Source: Granulicella paludicola
GTDB lineage: Bacteria; Acidobacteriota; Terriglobia; Terriglobales; Acidobacteriaceae
DNA: 64,000 bases
Direction: 5' to 3'
Assembly: GCF_025685545.1 (NCBI RefSeq)
Contig: NZ_JAGSYC010000025.1
Coordinates: forward strand, 310,001 to 374,000
Position numbers and translations under genes: made by a program. This document shows, piece after piece, positions 1 to 8,174 of this stretch. The notes under the pieces are model-generated. The model was not told where the DNA came from and ran no database searches. It saw only the letters and a program-made list of their open reading frames with translations. Position 1 is the first letter of the stretch. Every line of letters starts with the position of its first letter.

Positions 1-2
1 CG

Positions 3-1739
3 GTGGGCACGGATACAGCGGCGTTTCTGCTGGGTTTACCTTCTTCGGCTAGCTATGACTACAACGCACACGCCATCGGCGATCAGTACTATCTTGGCCT
101 CTTCGTGCAGGACGACTGGCGTGCCACTCCGCGTTTGACACTCAATTTCGGTCTGCGCATGGATAAGGACTTCTCGCCTACCGAACGCGAGGGGACGGCG
201 GTTAGCGGCTTCAATGCAACAGCGACGAATCCCTACAGCAGCGCAGCCACGGCCGCATACGCAGCAACACCGAACTCCACTCTGCCCGTATCCGCCTTCA
301 AGGTGTTGGGCGGACTTACGTTCAACACACCTGGCGGCGACATCTCGAACTTCACCTCGACGATGTTCAGCCCGCGTGTCGGGTTTGCGTATCGGCCAGA
401 GGTCCTGGGCGATAAAACGGTCATTCGCGGCGGTTTCGGTCTATTCGTCGTACCGATCTTCCCGTTCAACAACTCTATCCAACAGCAGGGCTTCAGCCAA
501 ACTACGCAGGCGCCGATCATTCCTTATGCTCCTCCAACGAGTGCTACCGCGCCGGGAACGCTATCCAACCCTTTTCCAAACGGCCTCGCAGCCGCAAGTG
601 GCAATTCACTCGGACTGGGCACATTTGTAGGTCAAGCAATCGCTTTCCTCGATCCCACGATCCGCAACGGCTACTCGGAGCGGTGGAACCTTGGGGTCCA
701 ACATCAATTTCCTGGGAACTGGCTCGTGGAGGCCTTCTATGAGGGGAGCACTGGCCGGCGTCTGCCCATCAACGAATCTCTTAACTACGTTCAGCGTCAA
801 TACGAGACCACGGCTTCTAACTCTGCCCTCGGTGCCTCTGTCTCGAACCCCTTTTACGGCATTCTGCCCAATGGTGGCAGTTTGAACAGCAGCAAGACAG
901 TCAATTTGACGCAACTCCTTCAGACGTATCCAGAGTTCGGGGCTATCACGGAGTACAACGTTCCGGAAGGCAGTTCGATCTTCCATGCGCTTGATTTGCA
1001 TATGGAACATCGCACGGGCTACGGCCTGTCGATCACAGCCAATTATCAGTGGTCCAAACTGTTGGAGGCGGTCAGCTTCCTGAACGCGTCCGACCCTGCG
1101 CCCGAGTACCGCATCTCGCAGTATGACCATCCGACCCATGCAGTGATTGCGCTCAGCTATCAACTGCCTTATGGTCGCGGACGCAAGTTTGGAGCAACTA
1201 TCCCCCGCTGGCTCAACCTTCCGCTGGGTGGGTGGAACGTCGCCTCCAGCTGGTTCTATCAGCAGGGTGCACCGCTCACTTTCGGCGACGTGCTACCGAC
1301 GGGGCAGGCCATCCATTACAACCCTCGCTCCGCGACGGAGTATACCGGTGTTGCCGGTCAATACGGCACAACCTATCCATCGTTCAACATCAATGCGTTC
1401 AACAACAACATCAGCAGCACCTCTGCAACAATTCCCCAGCAGGGCTTGGGCGCCAACAACGCCTTCAACTTTCAGCCAGCAAACCACATCCGCACCTTTC
1501 CGAGCCAGTTCGCCAACCTGCGCAACGATGCGCTCAACGATTGGGATGCTTCGATTCTGAAGAACTTCGATATCACCGATCACAGCTTCTTCCAGTTTCG
1601 ATTGGAGGCATTCAATGTAAACAACCGTCCCGTCTTCTCAGGGCCGAACCTCAGTCCTACATCCGGTGGCTTCGGCCAGATTGGTGGCACTCAGAACTCC
1701 AATCGCGTCGTACAACTGGGAGCTCGGATCGTTTTCTAG
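3..1739 (+). CDS. TonB-dependent receptor, Oar-like, C-terminal part (5' end outside window)
   Basis: These are the last 578 residues of an outer-membrane TonB-dependent receptor that would import or bind oligosaccharides. The reading frame is open from the window edge, so the GTG at position 3 is not a credible start. The segment is beta-barrel: it has repeated amphipathic strands, the family signature QDDWRATPRLTLNFGLR near residue 37, the stretch FSPRVGFAYRP near 122 and the late motif FRLEAFNVNNRPVF near 535. It ends in Phe (GARIVF), the usual outer-membrane assembly signal. The plug and carboxypeptidase-regulatory-like domains must lie upstream of the window. It is followed by a strong hairpin and then a GH28 gene on the same strand, which suggests a pectin-related ligand. 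The ligand itself is inference. Confidence 0.9.
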   Translation: MGTDTAAFLLGLPSSASYDYNAHAIGDQYYLGLFVQDDWRATPRLTLNFGLRMDKDFSPTEREGTAVSGFNATATNPYSSAATAAYAATPNSTLPVSAFKVLGGLTFNTPGGDISNFTSTMFSPRVGFAYRPEVLGDKTVIRGGFGLFVVPIFPFNNSIQQQGFSQTTQAPIIPYAPPTSATAPGTLSNPFPNGLAAASGNSLGLGTFVGQAIAFLDPTIRNGYSERWNLGVQHQFPGNWLVEAFYEGSTGRRLPINESLNYVQRQYETTASNSALGASVSNPFYGILPNGGSLNSSKTVNLTQLLQTYPEFGAITEYNVPEGSSIFHALDLHMEHRTGYGLSITANYQWSKLLEAVSFLNASDPAPEYRISQYDHPTHAVIALSYQLPYGRGRKFGATIPRWLNLPLGGWNVASSWFYQQGAPLTFGDVLPTGQAIHYNPRSATEYTGVAGQYGTTYPSFNINAFNNNISSTSATIPQQGLGANNAFNFQPANHIRTFPSQFANLRNDALNDWDASILKNFDITDHSFFQFRLEAFNVNNRPVFSGPNLSPTSGGFGQIGGTQNSNRVVQLGARIVF

Positions 1740-1765
1740 ATGTTGCTGGCTATCTTTGTGCCAAT

Positions 1766-1797
1766 GCCCACGCATGACGTCGCCGTCGTGCGTGGGC
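1766..1797 (+). terminator. Hairpin after the first TonB receptor
   Basis: Stem 1766-1779 (GCCCACGCATGACG) pairs with 1784-1797 over 14 bp with one G-T wobble and a 4-nt loop; GTTTG follows. The stem is strong but the T tract is short, so it may be a terminator or an mRNA-stabilising 3' hairpin. Confidence 0.6.
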
Positions 1798-1842
1798 GTT
1801 TGCACACCAAAGGTTTAGAGCTTCGAAAGGTAGTCTAAGTAA

Positions 1843-3243
1843 ATGCTCTCGAGACGAAGATTTCTTGCAGGCCTTAGCGGCAGTTTTGCCACGGCTGCGT
1901 TGCTGCCACGCCAATCCTTTGCGCAAGCTGTCGACTTCGATGTGCGCAAGTACGGGGCTGTGGGCGACGGAGTCACCGTGGACACAAAGGCGCTACAGCG
2001 AACCATTGATGCCGCAGCGGCACAGGGGCGCGGTCGCGTGTTGATTCCTGGCGGGGCGCGGTTTCTAACCGGTGCGCTGTTGCTGCCCAGCTCTGTAGAA
2101 CTGCATTTAGCCGATGATGCGATGTTGCTGGCGAATCCAGATCCGGGCGATTACGCACATCGTCCTGGACTCATCAACGCTGAGTCTGCCACAGGGGTCA
2201 AGATCACTGGCTTGGGAATGATCGATGGTGAGGCCATGCAGTTTATGACAACCTTCTCAGAGAAAGATGAACGCTGGGAGCCAAAGTCTTTTCGTCCGCG
2301 TATCTTTTCGTTGCACCGCTGTAACGATCTCGAGATTCACAACATCACCTTTGGCCATTCGCCGACGTGGGGACTTCATATGCTGGGGTGTGAACGTGTC
2401 CTCGTAGACGGTCTGCGCATACGAAACTACATGGAGGTGCCGAACTGCGATGGGATCGATCCAGACCATTGCCGCGACGTCGAGATTCGCAACTGCGACA
2501 TCGTCGGGGCTGACGATGCCATTGTCATCAAGGCCAGCCAGACCGCTGAGGAGTATGGTCCCACGAATAACATCACTGTGCGCGATTGCGTTGTCACCAC
2601 TCGGGATGGTGGCCTGAAGATCGGCACGGAGACCTTCGGCGATATCTCGAAGATTCTTTTCGAGCGTTGCAAGGTGATCTCTGGCGGGAGAGGCCCCACG
2701 ATCACGCATCGCCAGCAGGGAAACATCGAAGATATAGAGTTCCGCGACATCGAAGTCACGGCCCAGCATCATGCGGAGAGATGGTGGGGATGGGGCGAGG
2801 CCATCTCGATTACGGCGTGGCCGCGGACGAAGGATGGCATAGTCGGCACGCTTCGTAATGTGCGCCTTCGCAACATTCGTGGCCGCGCCGAGAACAGCAT
2901 CCGCATCGATGGCACCGCCGAGAAGCCGATCGAAAATGTGTTACTCGAAGACATCGACATGACGATCGACCGATGGACGATGTATCCCGGCGCTCACTTC
3001 GACAACCGACCTACGATGCCGAATGTGGAAGGACTGGAACCGCATGACACACCCGTCTTCTTTTTGAGGAACGCGAAGGATGTTCACTTGAAGAACTGCC
3101 ATGGGCGCTGGGGTAAGAACCTGCAGCCTTACTTCTCGCACCTGCTGGAGGCGCATAACGTGAAGCAGTTGGAGCTAGAACGGTTGCAAGGACAGGCCGC
3201 ACATCCGTCGAGTCAAAGCCGTCTTGCAATCGAGGCGACCTGA
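1843..3243 (+). CDS. Glycoside hydrolase family 28 (polygalacturonase-like), Tat-exported
   Basis: This is a 466-residue right-handed beta-helix enzyme of the GH28/pectate-lyase superfamily, predicted to hydrolyse galacturonan or a related pectin backbone outside the cytoplasm. The N-terminus MLSRRRFLAGLSG is a twin-arginine signal, followed by a hydrophobic stretch and a cleavage-like SFAQA at about residue 28. The beta-helix opens with FDVRKYGAVGDG (about 33-44). The GH28 acids are visible as NCDGID (N201, D203, D206) and GADD (D224, D225). The classical GHG motif is not evident: RDGGLKIGTE occupies that region, so the subfamily and linkage are uncertain. An AAAGG lies 12 nt before the ATG, a weak ribosome site. 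It converges with the regulator at 3265, only 21 bp away. Confidence 0.85.
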   Translation: MLSRRRFLAGLSGSFATAALLPRQSFAQAVDFDVRKYGAVGDGVTVDTKALQRTIDAAAAQGRGRVLIPGGARFLTGALLLPSSVELHLADDAMLLANPDPGDYAHRPGLINAESATGVKITGLGMIDGEAMQFMTTFSEKDERWEPKSFRPRIFSLHRCNDLEIHNITFGHSPTWGLHMLGCERVLVDGLRIRNYMEVPNCDGIDPDHCRDVEIRNCDIVGADDAIVIKASQTAEEYGPTNNITVRDCVVTTRDGGLKIGTETFGDISKILFERCKVISGGRGPTITHRQQGNIEDIEFRDIEVTAQHHAERWWGWGEAISITAWPRTKDGIVGTLRNVRLRNIRGRAENSIRIDGTAEKPIENVLLEDIDMTIDRWTMYPGAHFDNRPTMPNVEGLEPHDTPVFFLRNAKDVHLKNCHGRWGKNLQPYFSHLLEAHNVKQLELERLQGQAAHPSSQSRLAIEAT

Positions 3244-3264
3244 TTCTCGGTTAGAGGCAAGCGC

Positions 3265-4452
3265 TTAGTGGCGACTGAATAAGAGGGAATCGGCGTCTCC
3301 TTCTTGAATCATGCTGTCGTTTGGATAGATGGCATCGACGTTCTCACGCGTGATCATCTGATGTTTGACGAATGATGCAAGAGGGATTTCCTTGCCCTGT
3401 ATCTTGTCGAGGGCCAGGGACATGATGGCGTCGCCGTAATGCTCGGGGAAGTAGGCAACCGAACCCAGCAATCTTGAGTTGCTTCGCCTCATCTCGCGTC
3501 GAGCTTCAATGCTGGCGTTCTGACCCACTGCGAGGCAGCCTTGCGAGCGGCCAGTTTCTTCGAAGGCGTGCAATGCACCCAGGCAGCTAGGGTCATTGAG
3601 AGCCCCTAGCAGGGTGTGTTTCGCCTTGGACTTCGTCAGATGTTTGCGGACGATGGAGAGGCTGGTTTCGAACCGACCTTTGCCATCCAGAAATCGGACG
3701 GCCTGGTCCGGGAGTTTGGGGATCAACTCGCGTATGCCTGCGAGCATTCCTGTCATCCTCGAGCGCGGAAGCGGTCCGGCCATGGGAAGTTCGAGCAGGA
3801 TCACCTCGTCGACGAGACCATTCCATTGCTGGATGCAGGCTTTTGCGAGGGCTCTGCCTCCGATGACACCGGCACGATAGTTGTCGGCACCGTAAAAGGC
3901 AGCGCCCGGGTGCGGCACCTCGATGGCGATCATGGGGATTCCGGCTTCTACGAGCTTGGAGGCGATGATGGAGGCGCTCTGCTGGTTGGTCTGGAACTCG
4001 ATGACGAGGTCCACCTGCTCCTGCACGAACATCTCTGCATTGCGAATGGCGATCTTAGGGCTATACCGATTGCTGACGACCAGTAAATCGATGCCTGCGC
4101 GGTAGGCGCTGCTGCGGATGCTCTCGGAGACGAGGCGTGAAAACGAAAACTCCTCGCTTTGGGAGGCATAACCGAACCGGTAGCGCTTCTTCTGGTCCTG
4201 CGGGCTGGCGAAGCGGTAGGAGTTCTTCGCCGTCCTGACCAGCATGCCGCACTCCACGAGTGTGACCAACATGCGAAAGGTGGTGGGTCGACTGAGCTGC
4301 GTAACTTTGCATATTTCGTCGAGTCCTATGGAACCGGTGGCGTCGCGACAGAGTTTGAGAATCTCGCAGGCCCGAACGACGGACTGAATTGTGTAAGGCG
4401 AATTCTGGGCTTCGGGATTAGAGAGTTTTGAAGATGTATTTTGTGCGTTCAC
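3265..4452 (-). CDS. Transcriptional regulator: IclR-type HTH fused to a periplasmic-binding-protein (sugar) domain
   Basis: This 395-residue cytoplasmic regulator has an unusual domain pair. Residues about 22-75 (SVVRACEILKLCRDATGSIG ... SRPTTFRMLVTLVECGML) form an IclR-family winged helix. From about residue 95 onward the protein is a type-1 periplasmic-binding fold of the RbsB/LacI kind, with IAIRNAEMFVQEQVDLVIEF, the hinge-like GIPMIAIEVPHPGA and a late ITRENVDAIYP. The usual IclR effector (GAF-like) domain is absent. There is no signal peptide. The gene is divergent from the large receptor at 4743, with 290 bp between them, so it probably senses a sugar and controls that receptor and the GH39 gene. 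The sugar is unknown. Confidence 0.85.
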   Translation of the reverse strand: MNAQNTSSKLSNPEAQNSPYTIQSVVRACEILKLCRDATGSIGLDEICKVTQLSRPTTFRMLVTLVECGMLVRTAKNSYRFASPQDQKKRYRFGYASQSEEFSFSRLVSESIRSSAYRAGIDLLVVSNRYSPKIAIRNAEMFVQEQVDLVIEFQTNQQSASIIASKLVEAGIPMIAIEVPHPGAAFYGADNYRAGVIGGRALAKACIQQWNGLVDEVILLELPMAGPLPRSRMTGMLAGIRELIPKLPDQAVRFLDGKGRFETSLSIVRKHLTKSKAKHTLLGALNDPSCLGALHAFEETGRSQGCLAVGQNASIEARREMRRSNSRLLGSVAYFPEHYGDAIMSLALDKIQGKEIPLASFVKHQMITRENVDAIYPNDSMIQEGDADSLLFSRH

Positions 4453-4519
4453 TTGGGGCCAGTAGCTTTCTATATCTGCTCGTCTGTGAATGTACTATTT
4501 TGCAGGTTGAAATTTGACG

Positions 4520-4534
4520 CGATTCAGCGAATCG
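4520..4534. promoter_or_regulatory. Perfect 6-bp inverted repeat in the divergent regulator/receptor spacer (candidate operator)
   Basis: CGATTC-AGC-GAATCG lies about 70 bp upstream of the regulator start and about 210 bp upstream of the receptor start. It is the clearest dyad in the 290-bp spacer (4453-4742). No convincing -35/-10 pair could be assigned there. Its role as the operator of the IclR-PBP regulator is inference. Confidence 0.3.
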
Positions 4535-4742
4535 GAACAGCGACTCCAAAATACCCTGTAATGGATGGAATTGGGAATAGTGTGCGATTTTCGCGCCACG
4601 ATGTATTTCGCTGGATGAAATAAGCAAATTGCTTGAAAACAGTCCTCGTGAACCTCTGTTTGTGCGATCTAGGATGCGCCTCGTTCTGAAGGTTCGTTGA
4701 TCGGTGTTTTGAGATCAGGGCTTTCACCAGAGGAGGCAAAAG

Positions 4743-7700
4743 TTGAAGTTCAAATTCGCTCATGAGCAAAACCTAGAGTCAAAACCGCGAAGCAGTTTCA
4801 AGGGGATGGCCCTGTTTGTCCTCGGTGTGGTTTTAGCCCTTTGGATGCCAACCCTATCAGCGCAGTCGATTAGCGGCGACGTGGTCGCCACAGTCACTGA
4901 CCCGTCCGGGGCTGTCATTCCGAAAGTGGCTGTGACGCTGACCGAGGTCAACACCGGCCAACAGACCAAGCTGGAGTCGAACGACAGTGGTCTTACGGTC
5001 TTCAGTTCGCTCAAGCCAGGACTGTACAAGTTGGTTGCGAAGATGGCAGGCTTCGAAACAACCCAAATGGACAACATCACCGTTGTTATCGGACAGCGCA
5101 GCAGTCTCGACGTGCATATGCGCGTGGGCTCTGCCGAGAACACTGTTACTGTTTCGGCCAGCGAGCAAGCGCTTCTCAACTCAGAGAGTGCAGCGGTAGG
5201 TCAGGATATTGGCAAAACCAGCATCCAGACCCTGCCGCTGAACGGGCGTAACTTCATCCAGTTGACGCAGTTGACCACTGGCGCCGCGCCGGTGGGCGGC
5301 GGCAATTCACCAGCGTCCTACTGGACGGGGCGGTCGGATGTGACGGTTTCGTTTGCCGGACTACGTGAGAGCGACACAAGCTATCTGGTGAACGGTATCG
5401 AGACGCGTAACGCCCGCTTCGGCAATACTGGCCTCCGCCCGTCGGTGGATGCGATTCAGGAGTTCCGTGTTCAACGCACGACCTTTGGCGCCGAGTTTGG
5501 ACACTCGGCTTCGATCGTCAACACAGACCTGCTGGCTGGAGCCAATGCGTTTCACCTGGTGATGTTCGAGCTGAATCGCAATCGCGCGTACGCCGCGAAC
5601 ACCTACTTCGCCAAGCAAGCTAATACGCCGCAGCCTTCATTGAACCAGAACAACTTTGGCGCCACCCTTAGCGGACCAGTGATCATACCCAAGCTTTACA
5701 ACGGTAAAGACAAAACCTTCTTCATGTTCAATTTTGAAGGCTTTCGTCTAAAGCAGGGATTGACGGATACGGCTCTCTATCCTTCAACGGCGCAACTTGG
5801 CGGCAATCTGGCGGACGACAGCACCGGTACTGGCCTTTTCCCTACGAGTTCCGCATTTTGCCTTTCGAATCCAACTTCGGTGAAGTGCGTCAATATCATC
5901 AACCCGCAAACCAACCAACCGTTTGCAGGCAACGTAATCCCCATGGCCCAGTTGAATGCTACGGCCCAGCTGGCGCTCCAATTTATTCCCAAGCCGAACG
6001 TGACCGTGGCTTCAAACAGCCCAACACTTCCGAGCTTCAACACGATCCGTACCCCGGCGAACGTCCAGAACTACAACCAGTACAACGTTCGTTTGGACCA
6101 CACGATTTCGCCGCATGACAGCATCTATGCAACTTGGTCGAACAGCAACGATAACCTCTATAATCCGGCGATCAATCCTCTAGGTGGCGTGAATGTACCC
6201 ATCAACGATCACCTCTGGACAGCGACGTATAGCCATATCTTCAACGATCATCTGGTGAACGAGTTCCGGTTCGGTGTCAACGACTCCGCGACCTTCCGCA
6301 ATGCAGAGACGGCGTACGGTCCGAACTACGCAGGAAACCTGTTTGGCCTGTCGTATGCGAATAACGCCGATCCGGCAACGTACGGTGTGCCGAACTTTGG
6401 CATCTCGGGTGTCGGTCCGGTAGGTTCTGTCACCGAGGTCATCGGTGCGGACGACAAGAATTACCAGGTGTCGGACAATCTAACGCTGACCCGTGGAAAA
6501 GTCACATCGCAGAACGGTTTCCAATATCTGCATGAGAGCTTCACGCAGATCACGGACTTCGGATCGAATCCGAACCTTGTCTACAGCCAGGGATATTCGA
6601 CTCGTACGGCTGCCGGAACGAATGCCAAGTCTGGACTGATCGGATTGAGTGACTTTTTGCTCGGCGAGCCGTATCAGATCACTGCTGCGGGTGGAGATTC
6701 CACTCAATACCTGCACACGGCGTACTACGGTTTCTACTCCCAGAACTCGTGGAAAGTAACTCCGTCGCTGACGCTAAACCTGGGTCTGCGCTACGAGTAC
6801 GCGGGTTCGCCCATTGAATCTCGGAATAGAAGCCAGTTTTTCGATATCAAAACAGGACAGTTCAGTTATGCGGGTGCCGGTATTCGCCGTTCGATCGTGA
6901 AGCCGGATGAGAACAACTTTGCACCGCGGGTAGGCTTTGCGTATCGGCCTTCTTTCATCAAAGACACGGTCATTCGCGGCGGTGTCGGCACCTACTACGG
7001 AACGGACAACTTCAACGAAGAGCAGTTCAAAAACCAAGGCAGCCCGTTTTATACCTCGCGCAGCAATACCCCCAGCAGCACCACGCCGGTGTCGATCTCG
7101 AGCCCATTCGTGAATTCATCGACAGCATTTCCTCCGGCCAACGCGAACATCTTCACGCTGGACCAGAACAACCGGACATCCTACATCAACCAGTGGGGTC
7201 TGGATATTCAACACTCGTTCGCTAGCAACTATCTCGTAGAGTTGGAATACGCCGGAGGTAGCGGCCAGAAGCTCGCGCAGCGGTATAACGCGAACATCGG
7301 CACGATCAGCGCCACCGGCGATCCGAATACGCAGATTCCGTTGTCTCAACGCATTCCCTTCCCGCAGTACGGCTTCATCCTGGTGTCCGGCAATTACGGT
7401 CGCTCGAACTACAACGCGTTTACGGCCAAAGTGGAAAAGCGTCTGTCGAGCGGCAACTCGTTCCTCGTTGCATATACCTACTCGAAGGCGATCGATATCG
7501 GCATCACGGATGACTTCTCCGCTCTGTCACGTAACTTCTTCACGTACGATCGCGGTGTTTCCGACTACGACGTGCCGCATCGTTTTGTGGCAAGCTACTC
7601 GTATCATCTTCCGTTTGGCCGGGGGCAAAAGTTCATGGGTACAGCTCCCCTTGCAGTTGATTACCTTATCGGCGGTTGGCAGTTGAATGGAATCACCACG

Positions 7701-8105
7701 GTCAGCGCCGGTCAGTACAGCACACCGACGCTGCCGGGAGAGAACCTCAACATCGGAGCTTTCAGTGTCTCCAGGCCGAACAAAATTGGAGATCCTGGGG
7801 CTGGCCGAAAGTCTCCAACGCAGTGGTTCAACGCGGCTGCGTTTTCGGTACCGCCATTCGGAACTCCTGGTAATGCTGGGCGCAACTCGCTGGAGCAGCC
7901 TGGCTATCAAAATTGGGATGCCAGCCTTTTCAAGGGCTTCCATGTAGCCAAGCGAGCCAACTTCCAGCTGCGTCTTGAAGCCTTCAACGTCTTCAACCAC
8001 ACGCAATTCGGCTTCGCAAACACGACGCTGGGAGGCAACTTCGGTCAGATCACGTCTACACGATCTGCTCGTATTGTCCAGGTTGGCGGTCGGTTCCAGT
8101 TTTAG
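4743..8105 (+). CDS. TonB-dependent receptor, Oar-like, full length
   Basis: This is a 1120-residue outer-membrane receptor. The start is TTG: AGGAGG at 4731-4736 lies 6 nt before it. The order of parts is a signal peptide with hydrophobic core FVLGVVLALWMP and cleavage near LSAQ (about residue 40); a carboxypeptidase-regulatory-like beta-sandwich at about 42-125 (GDVVATVTDPSGAVIPKVAV); a plug at about 130-260 with LPLNGRNFIQLTQL; and a long barrel ending GGRFQF with terminal Phe. Family signatures include SWKVTPSLTLNLGLRYEY and LRLEAFNVFNHTQFGF. It lies directly upstream of the GH39 gene with an intervening 15-bp stem hairpin. No SusD-like partner is present, as is usual for this phylum. A plant glycan ligand is inferred from context. 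Confidence 0.93.
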   Translation: MKFKFAHEQNLESKPRSSFKGMALFVLGVVLALWMPTLSAQSISGDVVATVTDPSGAVIPKVAVTLTEVNTGQQTKLESNDSGLTVFSSLKPGLYKLVAKMAGFETTQMDNITVVIGQRSSLDVHMRVGSAENTVTVSASEQALLNSESAAVGQDIGKTSIQTLPLNGRNFIQLTQLTTGAAPVGGGNSPASYWTGRSDVTVSFAGLRESDTSYLVNGIETRNARFGNTGLRPSVDAIQEFRVQRTTFGAEFGHSASIVNTDLLAGANAFHLVMFELNRNRAYAANTYFAKQANTPQPSLNQNNFGATLSGPVIIPKLYNGKDKTFFMFNFEGFRLKQGLTDTALYPSTAQLGGNLADDSTGTGLFPTSSAFCLSNPTSVKCVNIINPQTNQPFAGNVIPMAQLNATAQLALQFIPKPNVTVASNSPTLPSFNTIRTPANVQNYNQYNVRLDHTISPHDSIYATWSNSNDNLYNPAINPLGGVNVPINDHLWTATYSHIFNDHLVNEFRFGVNDSATFRNAETAYGPNYAGNLFGLSYANNADPATYGVPNFGISGVGPVGSVTEVIGADDKNYQVSDNLTLTRGKVTSQNGFQYLHESFTQITDFGSNPNLVYSQGYSTRTAAGTNAKSGLIGLSDFLLGEPYQITAAGGDSTQYLHTAYYGFYSQNSWKVTPSLTLNLGLRYEYAGSPIESRNRSQFFDIKTGQFSYAGAGIRRSIVKPDENNFAPRVGFAYRPSFIKDTVIRGGVGTYYGTDNFNEEQFKNQGSPFYTSRSNTPSSTTPVSISSPFVNSSTAFPPANANIFTLDQNNRTSYINQWGLDIQHSFASNYLVELEYAGGSGQKLAQRYNANIGTISATGDPNTQIPLSQRIPFPQYGFILVSGNYGRSNYNAFTAKVEKRLSSGNSFLVAYTYSKAIDIGITDDFSALSRNFFTYDRGVSDYDVPHRFVASYSYHLPFGRGQKFMGTAPLAVDYLIGGWQLNGITTVSAGQYSTPTLPGENLNIGAFSVSRPNKIGDPGAGRKSPTQWFNAAAFSVPPFGTPGNAGRNSLEQPGYQNWDASLFKGFHVAKRANFQLRLEAFNVFNHTQFGFANTTLGGNFGQITSTRSARIVQVGGRFQF

Positions 8106-8111
8106 CGATTC

Positions 8112-8147
8112 GTCTGACGCTTCCGCTACCGCGCGGAAGCGTCAGAC
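8112..8147 (+). terminator. Long perfect hairpin between receptor and GH39 gene
   Basis: GTCTGACGCTTCCGC (8112-8126) and its exact complement (8133-8147) form a 15-bp stem with a 6-nt loop. It is followed by ACTCAGTG, not a T run. It could be a factor-independent terminator with read-through or an mRNA 3'-protection element that sets different dosages of the two genes. Confidence 0.6.
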
Positions 8148-8174
8148 ACTCAGTGCCTATTGTGAGGAGTAACA

